Positions 1-9,881 are shown, numbered from the stretch's first letter. The stretch: 38,171 nt of DNA from Tubiluchus corallicola (GCA_030141605.1 JAQGDQ010001495.1:1-38171), one strand, 5' to 3'. Notes: generated by a model from the sequence alone, not told the origin. Numbers and translations: made by a program.

Positions 1-2640
1 CGTTACCTGTATGAAAGTAAGGTAAGTCAAAGACTACCTGTACAGTACTCTACAACAACTTCGTTACCTGTATGAAAGTAAGGTAAGTCAAAGACTACCT
101 GTACAGTACTCTACAACAACTTCGTTACCTGTATGAAAGTAAGGTAAGTCAAAGACTACCTGTACAGTACTCTACAACAACTTCGTTACCTGTATGAAAG
201 TAAGGTAAGTCAAAGACTACCTGTACAGTACTCTACAACAACTTCGTTACCTGTATGAAAGTAAGGTAAGTCAAAGACTACCTGTACAGTACTCTACAAC
301 AACTTCGTTACCTGTATGAAAGTAAGGTAAGTCAAAGACTACCTGTACAGCACTCTACAACAACTTTGTTACCTGTATGAAAGTAAGGTAAGTCAAAGAC
401 TACCTGTACAGTACTCTAAAACAACTTCGTTACCTGTATGAAAGTAAGGTAAGTCAAAGGCTACCTGTACAGTACTCTACAACAACTTCGCTACCTGTAT
501 GAAAGTAAGGTAAGTCAAAGACTACCTGTACAGTACTCTACAACAACTTCGTTACCTGTATGGAAGTAAGGTAAGTCAAAGACTACCTGTACAGTACTCT
601 ACAACAACTTCGTTACCTGTATGAAAGTAAGGTAAGTCAAAGACTACCTGTACAGTACTCTACAACAACTTCGTTACCTGTATGAAAGTAAGGTAAGTCA
701 AAGACTACCTGTACAGTACTCTACAACAACAGTACCTGTATGAAAGTAAGGTAAGTCAAAGACTACCTGTACAGTACACTACAACAACTTCGTTACCTGT
801 ATGAAAGTAAGGTAAGTCAAAGACTACCTGTACAGTACTCTACAACAACTTCGTTACCTGTATGAAAGTAAGGTAAGTCAAAGACTACCTGTACAGTACA
901 CTACAACAACTTCGTTACCTGTATGAAAGTAAGGTAAGTCAAAGACTACCTGTACAGTACTCTACAACAACAGCGTTACCTGTATGAAAGTAAGGTAAGT
1001 CAAAGACTACCTGTACAGTACTCTACAACAACAGCGTTACCTGTATGAAAGTAAGGTAAGTCAAAGACTACCTGTACAGTACTCTACAACAACAGCGTTA
1101 CCTGTATGAAAGTAAGGTAAGTCAAAGACTACCTGTACAGTACTCTACAACAACTTCGTTACCTGTATGAAAGTAAGGTAAGTCAAAGACTACCTGTACA
1201 GTACTCTACAACAACTTCGTTACCTGTATGAAAGTAAGGTAAGTCAAAGACTACCTGTACAGTACTCTACAACAACTTCGTTACCTGTATGAAAGTAAGG
1301 TAAGTCAAAGACTACCTGTACAGTACTCTACAACAACTTCGTTACCTGTATGAAAGTAAGGTAAGTCAAAGACTACCTGTACAGTACTCTACAACAACTT
1401 CGTTACCTGTATGAAAGTAAGGTAAGTCAAAGACTACCTGTACAGTACTCTACAACAACTTCGTTACCTGTATGAAAGTAAGGTAAGTCAAAGACTACCT
1501 GTACAGTACTCTACAACAACTTCGTTACCTGTATGAAAGTAAGGTAAGTCAAAGACTACCTGTACAGTACTCTACAACAACTTCGTTACCTGTATGAAAG
1601 TAAGGTAAGTCAAAGACTACCTGTACAGTACTCTACAACAACAGTACCTGTATGAAAGTAAGGTAAGTCAAAGACTACCTGTACAGTACACTACAACAAC
1701 TTCGTTACCTGTATGAAAGTAAGGTAAGTCAAAGACTACCTGTACAGTACTCTACAACAACTTCGTTACCTGTATGAAAGTAAGGTAAGTCAAAGACTAC
1801 CTGTACAGTACTCTACAACAACTTCGTTACCTGTATGAAAGTAAGGTAAGTCAAAGACTACCTGTACAGCTCTCTACAACAACTTCGTTACCTGTATGAA
1901 AGTAAGGTAAGTCAAAGACTACCTGTACAGCACTCTCCAACAACTTCGTTACCTGTATGAAAGTAAGGTAAGTCAAAGACTACCTGTACGGTACTCTACA
2001 ACAACTTCGTTACCTGTATGAAAGTAAGGTAAGTCAAAGACTACCTGTACAGTACTCTACAACAACTTCGTTACCTGTATGAAAGTAAGGTAAGTCAAAG
2101 ACTACCTGTACAGTACTCTACAACAACATTACCTGTATGAAAGTAAGGTAAGTCAAAGACTACCTGTACAGCACTCTACAACAACTTCGTTACCTGTATG
2201 AAAGTAAGGTAAGTCAAAGACTACCTGTACAGCTCTCTAAAACAACTTCGTTACCTGTATGAAAGTAAAGTAAGTCAAACACTACCTGTACAGTACTCTA
2301 CAACAACATCGTTACCTGTATGAAAGCAAGGTAAGTCAAACGCTACCTGTACAGTACTCTACAACAACTTCTTTACCTGTATGAAAGTAAGGTAAGTCAA
2401 ACACTACCTGTACAGCACTCTACAACAACTTCTTTACCTGAACGAAAGTAAGGTAAGTCAAAGACTACCTGTACAGCACTCTCCAACAACTTCGTTACCT
2501 GTATGAAAGTAAGGTAAGTCAAAGACTACCTGTACGGTACTCTACAACAACTTCGTTACCTGTATGAAAGTAAGGTAAGTCAAAGACTACCTGTACAGTA
2601 CTCTACAACAACTTCGTTACCTGTATGAAAGTAAGGTAAG
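1..2640. repeat. 61-bp minisatellite containing a copied exon end and 5' splice site
   Basis: About 43 head-to-tail copies of a 61-bp unit run from the window edge to 2640, where the last copy overlaps exon K by 20 nt. On the minus strand each unit holds CTTACCTTACTTTCATACAG (the exon K end), then gtaacg (its donor), then a further donor-like ACTGTACAG|gtagtc. Most copies differ by only a few bases; shorter variants lacking 3 to 4 bp occur near 730, 1645 and 2126. Copies closest to the exon (2270-2520) vary most. Neither 61 bp nor the unit's reading frames are protein-compatible: reading on from FIQ meets TAG after five codons. The array continues beyond base 1. Confidence 0.98.
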
Positions 2641-2854
2641 ACTCGTGTGTGCCCTTGGGAGGTGCGTAATATTCTCCGCTACGTGAAAGTTTGTACTTCG
2701 GTTCGATGATGATCTCCTTGCAGTAGAAATCAGCCAGCATGGTCAAAAGAAGCCGTCGGTCGAGGTCGTCCGTGACACGCCCTCCGTAGTTGCATTCGCC
2801 CGTTAGGTACGTGATGGCTTTGAAAGGCACTTCGTCGTATTCGTTTATAAACAT
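2621..2854 (-). CDS. DNAH12: Dynein exon K: start of C-terminal domain
   Basis: The acceptor is taaccttacag (AG at 2856-2855) and the donor is CATACAG|gtaacg (GT at 2620-2619). The 234-nt exon is 78 codons in phase 0: MFINEYDEVPFKAITYLTGE, CNYGGRVTDDLDRRLLLTML, ADFYCKEIIIEPKYKLSRSG, then EYYAPPKGTHESYLTFIQ. LTGECNYGGRVTDD(x)DRR is the best-known signature of this part of axonemal dyneins. The first residue is an internal Met set by the acceptor, not a translation start. The last 20 nt (codons for the end of SYLTFIQ) are the same as part of the 61-bp tandem unit that fills the next intron, so every array copy repeats this exon edge and its donor. The next coding exon lies left of the window. 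Confidence 0.96.
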
Positions 2855-3248
2855 CTGTAAGGTTAATGAGAAAGTGTTAATTGCAAGTAATGAGCTAATT
2901 TGCACCTGTTACTTCTACTGCATCACATAAATAATTCAATTAATGAGATCTTACAGAAAAAAAACTTTGAATTTTAAATTCTCCGGAACAGACCGTATAG
3001 GGATGTCACAAATCTGAAATTACCGAATCTGAATCTACACCGAATCTCTCGTTCATAATAATTTTCGATTCCGTATTTTCAAATCCGGATCAAATCCAAA
3101 CATCATATTAACATAATTTTTGAATCTGGATCAAATCCAAATCACAGTTTAAAATAATTTTTGAATCTGGATTGAATCCAAATATCAGTTTAAAATAATT
3201 TTTCGAAACCGAATTAAATTCACATCTCAATTTTTCAGATTTTTCTTT

Positions 3249-3620
3249 CTACAGAATCTTTTTCGAATCTACACGGTTTTCAACCAAATTATAGCAGATT
3301 GGTAAGACAGCAGTATTTTTCATGAATATTACAGATGAACTATCTGACAGTAATTCTCCAATAATTGTTGTTGTTGGCATCCTTCTGTCAACGGAAGACA
3401 ATGGAATGTGCGCCAAGAGAGGACGATCTTTGAATGTCTCCAGGGTGCACGCCTGGGCAAAGTGTATTGAGATCCTGAGTTGCCCAAACAATAGGAACCC
3501 CCTCTCTTCCTCCCTGGTGTAGTCCAAAGGAAAGCGGAGCGATACGTTTGCCACCGGGTTGGCTGCAGGAGCTGCCGGAGTCAGTGAGCATGCTGCACTG
3601 GTCCGCCTTCGGGGCTCCAC
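3249..3620 (-). other. Unrecognised GC-rich open stretch downstream of the 5S-like sequence
   Basis: An open frame of 123 codons starts at ATG 3620, within sequence of much higher GC than the surrounding intron. The middle part contains LDYTREEERGFLLFGQLR and a later MPTTTIIGELLSD. No domain is recognised. It may be chance coding potential in 5S spacer or SINE body, or a decayed retrocopy; no splice sites or neighbours support a gene. Confidence 0.2.
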
Positions 3621-3746
3621 TCCTGATTTGGAAGGTTTACTCCTCTACACATGGCCGTTGGGTCACTTGGCCTCCTCCGCCCTCTAGCCATTGGCTGCTT
3701 GTACAGCTCCTCCGCCTAGTGTCGAGATACAGTGTGGGCATCCCGC

Positions 3747-3865
3747 AAGCCTACAGCACCTGATATTCCTAGGCGGTCACCCTTCCAAGCACTAACCAGG
3801 CTCTACATTGCTTAACTTCGGTGATCAGACGAGAACAGGTGTTTCAACATGATTTGGCCGTAGTC
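3747..3865 (-). rRNA. 5S rRNA-like sequence (pseudogene or 5S-derived SINE head)
   Basis: Read on the minus strand from 3865, the sequence starts ACTACGGCCAAATCATG, continues CTCGTCTGATCACCGAAGTT and AAGC, then GAGCCTGGTTAGTGCTTGGA, GGGTGACCGCC, and ends GGTGCTGTAGGCTT. This follows the whole 5S rRNA, including the internal control regions (box A near AAGTTAAGC, box C near TGGAAGGGTGACCGCC), at about the normal 119-nt length. Several substitutions and the lack of a T-run terminator just after the 3' end argue against a working gene. A 5S-derived SINE, with the GC-rich sequence down to about 3400 as its body, is an alternative. Confidence 0.75.
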
Positions 3866-4552
3866 TCCAATAATAATGACCGTATTATCTAATATTATCT
3901 AAAGACTATAAATGATCTAATTATTTTGTAGAAGATTTTTTTCTGCCGACAACATAACAATATAAAAGATCTGTCAAAAAAATGCTTGGTGTGCATTTAC
4001 CTACACTCCATGAGTCCAAAATTATCAAAAAAAAACAAGGATTTCAGGATTTTGCTGAAAATTTTAAAGTTAAAGGAGCGCATAACGCTTTTGCAATACA
4101 GCACTACCAAACTGCCTCTGTAACCGAAGCTAAACCGGATTTTTTTCCAAAAGTCTCGGTCGGATCTAAGGTAACTTAGAACCTAGGTGAATCGAATCGG
4201 ATCAAAGCTTCGATTCGAGATTTGATTTTTAACCTCTGTGACAACCCTAATATGATACGTTACCATTAGCTATTCTTTAACATGTTTTACAACATAAAGT
4301 CAATGTTTAGTGTGCAAATTTTATTTGAAAATATGAAAACAGCAAAGCGTTACTAGCAGATGTTACATGGAAAAATTTTGGCTATTAAAGGATAGGTAAA
4401 AACTAGCTGCTTAATTCTACAAAGAAATTTACACTTAGGACCGCCCAATGGTATTTATGGGTGATTATACTGAGACCCAATTCAACAACATTTTTGTAAC
4501 CCCACAGTAATTAAAAAAACTGAAAATGTTTGTTCTTTATGCAGTGATTATT

Positions 4553-5036
4553 CAGGGGTCAGAATGACAAATTGCAAAAAACTCTGAAACAGGCCGGGGG
4601 TTTTGGGGTCACCTAGGCCCCCAATGGGGTTGAGGGGTAAAGCCCCCTTGGAAGCAGCAATTGCAATTTTGTGACCATAGAAAGCCTCTAAGTGGACTTG
4701 AAATATCAATTACCTTGTTTCATGCATAATTTAAAATACCCAACTATCAAGGATACATGATACCTAATTGTCTCAAAAACACCTAAGTACTGGCCGCTCC
4801 TATGCAAAAGTATATAAAAACTGTCTGCAATTGACTCAAATAATGCAGCACAATTGATTCTATATTTTTATACATAGAGATATACACGTGGTTACACTGA
4901 TGTGCGTGATGTAAACAAAGTGACGGCCTGCCAACTAGCGGTCAGCTTGTGAAATACTGTACTGGGTCCGTAAAAATTTTCTCAACAAATTTACGTGATT
5001 TACAAAAATGGCACTACTGGTCTTCCAAAAACTCGG
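4553..5036 (+). mobile_element. 484-bp-family hAT MITE, copy 1 (right end lost)
   Basis: The copy begins CAGGGGTCAGAATGAC and stays collinear with the copy at 14272-14755 through the internal tract GTGACGGCCTGCCAACTAGC up to ACTCGG at 5036. There the match stops about 20 bp short of the expected terminal repeat. It has an extra G-rich 30-odd bp around 4610-4650. No coding capacity is seen. Confidence 0.8.
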
Positions 5037-5214
5037 TCTGACAAAAAATGGATGGAGACTAAAATAGATACTCTGTACAAGGGATAAATTAATAATACAT
5101 TTGCAAAATCATTTTATTCTATCTAGCAAAGTAGTCACAAATTTGTTTGTGTGTTTGTTTACTAGCTTGTTTATTTGTCGAGGTAAACAATCTTCAATCA
5201 GTTGCCAAGTTTGG

Positions 5215-5314
5215 AACGAGAAGGGTTCTAAAAAATTTAGAGTAAACTTGGATTCGAATCCAGAACTTTGTAGTGTAAGGTCACACACCCTAGTCATTTG
5301 ACTTATCAACCCAC
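5215..5314 (-). repeat. Weak tRNA-like sequence, possibly a SINE head
   Basis: On the minus strand GATAAGTCAAATGACTAGGG is followed about 35 bp later by CTGGATTCGAATCCAAG, which resembles a tRNA T-arm (B box). The arms do not fold into a convincing cloverleaf by eye, so this is not called a tRNA gene. A decayed tRNA-derived SINE is the more likely origin. Confidence 0.3.
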
Positions 5315-5456
5315 ATGGCTAAAGCAGTTTAAAGTTTTCAATGAGATATTAGAAGATCTCGTAGCAAATTTCAGCGAAACACTAAAAGAACTTTGACATA
5401 GAAGCAGCTCTGCCATTGACACAGACTGAGAACTAGAGTCTGCTTAATGTAAGTTC

Positions 5457-5825
5457 GTCTGTTTGGGCTTTCAAAAACCAAATTCGAAGCTCCGTCAATA
5501 TTTGAAGTCCGTCTTCGTAATTTGTCTATTTTTTGTGACACTTTTGGTAATTATTCCCATGAAGGGAAAACATCAGGACCTAGCCCTTTACTTCTAGGAG
5601 AGGCATCCGGTTCACATGAAGGGAAAACATCAGGACCTAGCCCTTTACTTCCAGGAGAAACATCCGGTGCCCTCAAAGAACTTTGAGAACGTGACAGCAA
5701 AGTTAGAAAACTTGTTCAAAGGTAAGTTATAACAGTTATGTATGTATGCAGAAATCATAAGATCTGTGTATGAGTAGTATAATGAATGTTTGGGCTTTCA
5801 GAACCAAATTCGAAGCTCGATTAAA
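5457..5825. repeat. Local duplications in intron J-K
   Basis: Two copies of a 57-bp unit (CATGAAGGGAAAACATCAGG, from about 5558 and 5615) lie between two copies of GTTTGGGCTTTCA followed by ACCAAATTCGAAGCTC (5460 and 5788). The rest of 5826-6423 shows no recognisable feature. Confidence 0.75.
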
Positions 5826-6423
5826 TTTTGCTCTTTCTTTGCTCTTTATTTGCCAAAAAATGTCATTCCATCTAAACATAACAAATTAGTGCCAAAAATA
5901 GCAAAAAATAATAATAGCCAAAAGTCAATTTTACATAATCAAGAGTTATACACTGCACTGTCGCATTAATTAATACCTAGCTGTTATTTTAAACTAAATT
6001 TAAGTTTTTTAAAGTAATTAGAGAATATACATACGTTATTAGCCCCAAATCATGAGCAATTGTAAACAGATAACGACAATATCTTATCAACTTATCATGA
6101 CACGTCTTCACTTCACAGTAGGCCTCTGACCCAGATCAAGTTGATCACGTGATTAGGCCAAAAAATCACCACAAGGTGGCCAAAGCCGACAACAAGCGAA
6201 GGCAGTAAAGCATGCCAATGCAAGATTTCCAGTACATCGTGCTTACCCCCGGTTACTGCCAACTACAATACTCGACCTTGAACTTAGAGAATGATACTAA
6301 ATGCTCGTAGAGAATAAAACCGGGTCGACTCCAGCATCCAGTTTTAACAGCTATAAGGACCGAGACCGGTCCCCTATCAGGCTAGAAACAGGTAAGCTCA
6401 TTAAGGTAAATCTACGGGCACAC

Positions 6424-6561
6424 CTGTAGTTGTCTGACGCTGATGCGGAGGTCAGAGTCATTGAAGCCGTATGGGATGTTCCATCCGAGAGGTCCAAACT
6501 TACGTCTCTCCTGTACTAGAGCGTGGAAGAAGCACAGTCCAAACAGCAGCTTCTCAAATTG
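6424..6561 (-). CDS. DNAH12: Dynein exon J: AAA6 to C-terminal domain junction
   Basis: The acceptor is cttttgtttgcag (AG at 6563-6562) and the donor is CTACAG|gtgtgc (GT at 6423-6422). The 138-nt exon is 46 codons in phase 0: [46 protein letters not shown]. (K)LL(F/Y)GLCFFHA(L/V)VQER(R/K)KFGPLGWN is a diagnostic string of axonemal heavy chains at the end of the AAA+ ring. The whole branch point and pyrimidine tract must fit in the 43 bp between this exon and a hAT MITE that starts at 6605. Confidence 0.96.
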
Positions 6562-6604
6562 CTGCAAACAAAAGATATTTAAATTTTAATTCGACTCCGT
6601 ACGG

Positions 6605-7085
6605 CAGGGGTGTGCGAATTATCTGACTAGCCGGGCCACATTAAACTTCCCGCAATTCCTGCGGGCCACAGGCAGTTTGATCAAGGAGCCAAGTACAGAA
6701 AGGCCTAATAACGATTTTTTTGCATCCGACCTCCGTACATCATTACTACTACACTCAAGAAACTATTTTAGAAGTTATTAAAATTTATATTACAAATCAT
6801 ATATTTCTACTTTCAGCACAGATAGTGGTAATTTCATTACAATGCATATTAGTAATGTGTATCACACAGTCTGTGTAGTACAGTGACATTAAGCTACGAC
6901 CGTCTTGTAAGGGCTAATGGCATCCGATCTAGTAGAAAAAACTACCCACACTATCTTTGGGATCGTGGCACGGACTTCAGCTGGATACACTCAATTAATC
7001 GCCCGGGCCGCACTTTCATTAGGTTGACAAATCTCTTCGCAGGCCGCACAAATTCTCTCGGCGGGCCGCAATTTGCACACCCCTG
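6605..7085 (+). mobile_element. hAT MITE (CAGGGGTGTGC family), copy 1
   Basis: The ends are CAGGGGTGTGCGAATT and, inverted, CAGGGGTGTGCAAATT, a 16-bp terminal inverted repeat of hAT type. The flanks ccgtacgg and ccgtacat look like a decayed 8-bp target duplication (6 of 8). The interior is non-coding and matches the copy at 12394-12854 in the opposite orientation (for example TGACTAGCCGGGCCACATTA). It sits between exons I and J, 43 bp from the exon J acceptor edge. Confidence 0.92.
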
Positions 7086-7268
7086 CCGTACATGAAGATG
7101 TCTTCCAGTTGTACAAAATGCACAAATAAGGGATTTTTTCCAGCTAAAATCAATTCTAAACTAAACCAGGAGATGGAGCTGGTAGTGAAAGTAAAAATGC
7201 TCGCACAGAAATTACATTTGCTCGGAAGCAATATGGTTATTTGCGTTACCGTGGCAACTACAACTCAC

Positions 7269-7409
7269 CTGTTGTTTACCGTGGCAACCATTGAAGAATG
7301 CCGAATCAGAAATGGGATCGTTCAGGTACGACTGCATGAGGTTCTGACGGAGGCCAGTAGGGGGCTCATTTGTCATCTTGACGCCATTTTGGAGAATTGA
7401 TACTGGAAA
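7269..7409 (-). CDS. DNAH12: Dynein exon I: AAA6, [15 protein letters not shown] block
   Basis: The acceptor is cttgtttctag (AG at 7411-7410) and the donor is CAACAG|gtgagt (GT at 7268-7267). The 141-nt exon is 47 codons in phase 0: [46 protein letters not shown]. The block is conserved in AAA6. A second AG at 7405-7404 (tttccag) was rejected because it would remove FPV. An upstream GT (CACG|gtaaac, 7279-7278) was rejected in favour of the consensus gtgagt, which also keeps phase with exon J. A short duplication, TTGCCACGGTAA, occurs on both sides of the donor. Confidence 0.93.
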
Positions 7410-7497
7410 CTAGAAACAAGTATTTGTTAAATTACTAACATTATGTTTTTGGTAAAAGCGAGTTTAGTAAAACAGCGCCATCTGCAATTTACTAAAC

Positions 7498-8010
7498 ATG
7501 TCAAAAATGTTTTAACACAATTTCATACCTGCAAGATCGGATACAATGGCTGGCCTCACTGAATGAAATGACCGAGATAATCTTCTAACATAAGACACTG
7601 AACCAGCAGGAGTGTCAAACATGTCAGAGTAAAAATGTTTTTTTAACATAATTTCATACCTGCAAGATCGGATACAATGGCTGGCCTCACTCAATGAAAT
7701 GACCGAGATAATCTTCTAACGTAAGCCACTGAACCAGCAGGAGTGTCAAACACGTCAGAGCGTAAATATTTTTTAACACAATTTCATACCTGCAAGATCG
7801 GATACAATGGCTGGCCTCACTCAATGAAATGACCGAGATAATCTTCTAACGTAAGACACTGAACCAGCAGGAGTGTCAAACATGTCAGAGCAAAAATGTT
7901 TTTTTAACACAATTTCATACCTGCAAGATCGGATACAATGGCTGGCCTCACTCAATGAAATGACCGAGATAATCTTCTAATGTAAGACACTGAACCAGCA
8001 GGAGTGTCTT
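7498..8010. repeat. 131-bp tandem repeat, 4 copies
   Basis: The motif GCAAGATCGGATACAATGGC recurs at about 7531, 7662, 7792 and 7923, a period of 130-131 bp. On the minus strand each copy holds TATCCGATCTTGCAG|GTATGA, a pyrimidine-containing AG followed at once by a donor-like GT. The array lies in the intron between exons H and I and carries no frame. Confidence 0.95.
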
Positions 8011-8532
8011 AACAAATGTTGTGTATAACGTTTATAATGTTAGATGATTCCAGTCAGTCACCTATCCACTTTTTCGTAAAGTCAACGTAATAAATTAATT
8101 TACCATCATCCAAACCAAAATGTTGAATTGCAGTACAGCGTAAGAATACAAAATATTAAAAATTTTTAAAAGAATAAGCAAAGCAGGCCGTACGGCGACA
8201 AACAGTATTGGACTGAATTCGACTCAGAGGGTCGAACTCCAAGATGGCATGGCTGTCTTGATATTGCGCATCATGAAGATCCATTTTACTATCGTTGTGT
8301 AACTGATTACTTAACTACAAATGTTAATTTTAATTACGAATGTTAAGCTAATTAACTAAGTTAATGTCTATAAACTAGTACCTTATACCTGTTATCGCAT
8401 GTCATTTAACTCTCATAAAATAAAACACACAAAAACTACACTGTACGGAGTTTATTATCAGCACTAATAAAATAGGGAACAAAATACACGTGCAAAAAAT
8501 AGCTAACTAACTCAGTAACAGCACTACACCCG

Positions 8533-8728
8533 AGGAGCACCTGTGTCTGAAATGAAGGCTGTAGTGACCTCTACACGCTTTTATACTGGCATTCCAGGTC
8601 AGCTGGCTTCTCACACCACGTGTAGGCCCAAACAAGACGTCTGGACCTACAAGAAAGGGGTGAGTCGCTGCTGACGTGGAAGCAGGGCGTGTAGAGGGTT
8701 TTACACCTGACCCGACACAGGTGCCTCC
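8533..8728. repeat. Imperfect foldback (long inverted repeat)
   Basis: Arms pair from the outside in: GAGCACCTGTGTC (8533) with GACACAGGTGCCTC (8713), CCTCTACACGC (8568) with GCGTGTAGAGG (8685), and TGTAGGCCCA (8621) with TGGACCTACA (8642). The block is GC-rich against an AT-rich intron. It could be a MITE or a fragment of a larger element; no target duplication was identified. Confidence 0.7.
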
Positions 8729-9507
8729 GTAACAGTGTTATACTGTTACTAGATACACGAATGAAATAAATAAAAATGACGTCAAAACTGAAGTTTGGAA
8801 ATGAAATGAGGCAAAAAGATAAAACTGTTATTACTCACCAGGTTTGACCTCGCTTCACTTACATGAAGCTTAAAAAATTCGTCTCAAAACTTTAACCACT
8901 TACATACTGCCCTTTTTGCATGCAGGGTTTGCGTCGGCAGTAACACACTGCATAAAACATGTAAATCTAAGCTCCTGTGATGACCGCTAGGCGCAGCCAT
9001 TTTGATTGTAGGTTGATTGAAACAAGTTTAGAAAACACTGAGTGAAGTTTGAAAAAATAATCAGAGCATTACATGTTGCTAACTAAGTAAAATTGCAAAA
9101 ATTATTGTATTTTGTCAATAAGATTAAAAAGACATTTTTCGTTAGTGAGTGGTGCACCCTGGAGGGTGAGTCAGCAGCATTTTATCAATTAGTGAAAACA
9201 TTTTAAATATTTAAATAAATTAATAATTTTCTTTTCTAGTTACGTAAGTCTTTCCAGCAGGTAAATGAAATGCTAAGTAAGATAATTTGCATGGAAAGTT
9301 TTTGGGACATAATTTCACATTGCATTTTCTTCCCCTGATTTACGTTTGCGTAGTGACGTCATGTAATGGCGCCGTTGGAACAGTACTGTGGGAGATTTAA
9401 AATGAAAACAAACAAAAATTCCTTTCAATGCGAGTAAGATAAACACATAAAATTGCTGTAAAGTAGCATAATTTTTTAAGACGATTTTTTTGAAACCTAC
9501 TTGAAGT

Positions 9508-9691
9508 ACCTGTTTTCTCATCCTTCAAGCGAGACACCTGTCCATTTGCTTGCCAGACCACAGCTCGCCTCACTTACAAATTCCATATTCTTATATAATA
9601 CCTGTTTTCTCATCTTTCAAGCGAGACACCTGTCCATTTGCTTGCCAGACCACGGCTCGCCTCACTTACAAATTCCACATCCTTACATAGA
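9508..9691. repeat. 92-bp tandem duplication next to exon H donor
   Basis: Two copies starting ACCTGTTTTCTCAT at 9508 and 9600 share GCGAGACACCTGTCCATTTG and CTCACTTACAAATTCCA. The second copy ends about 10 bp from the exon H donor but does not include exon sequence. Confidence 0.93.
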
Positions 9692-9701
9692 TCTCCGTTA
9701 C

Positions 9702-9881
9702 CTTATTTGATGGATAACTCGTCAGCCACATCCGGAACTCCGGATGAGTCGTGTCCGTCGTCAGTTCCTCGCAGATCTTCTCAAGAGCGGGCATCCAGGA
9801 GACCGCCAGATGGCAGTTCTGCAGCACAACCCAGCTGCCCTTGGCTAAGCCTTCTTGAATCATCGAGGCCGCCACTGGTCC
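9702..9881 (-). CDS. DNAH12: Dynein exon H: AAA6 core
   Basis: The acceptor is ctcccgccag (AG at 9883-9882) and the donor is AATAAG|gtaacg (GT at 9701-9700). The 180-nt exon is 60 codons in phase 0: [40 protein letters not shown], and it ends [23 protein letters not shown] and the WLTSYPS block are among the most conserved strings in AAA6 of all dyneins. The six-base donor gtaacg matches the one used by exon K. A 92-bp tandem duplication (9508-9691) lies directly downstream in the intron. Confidence 0.96.

Larger units (their letters stand above)
2998..4249. mobile_element. Probable non-autonomous hAT-like element
   Basis: The ends are inverted: TAGGGATGTCACAAA at 2998 and the complement of TAGGGTTGTCACAGA ending at 4249. 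AT-rich subterminal repeats rich in gaatc/gattc follow inside (3020-3235, a roughly 47-bp imperfect tandem of GAATCTGGATCAAATCC; and 4185-4230). No matching 8-bp target duplication was found, so the element is old or its limits are slightly off. It carries a 5S-rRNA-like insert and a GC-rich block at 3400-3740 with an unrecognised open stretch (3620-3249, minus). No transposase was seen. Confidence 0.5.

Noticed and set aside
1-2640. CRISPR-like regular repeats (here and in the 37-, 40-, 69- and 73-bp arrays)
   Set aside because: The repeats are head-to-tail with no unique spacers, no cas genes are present, and the context is a eukaryotic intron.
6883-7231. Short frames on both strands near 7 kb (and at 12393-12578)
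   Set aside because: They lie in the two copies of one hAT MITE and are not conserved as open frames between the copies.
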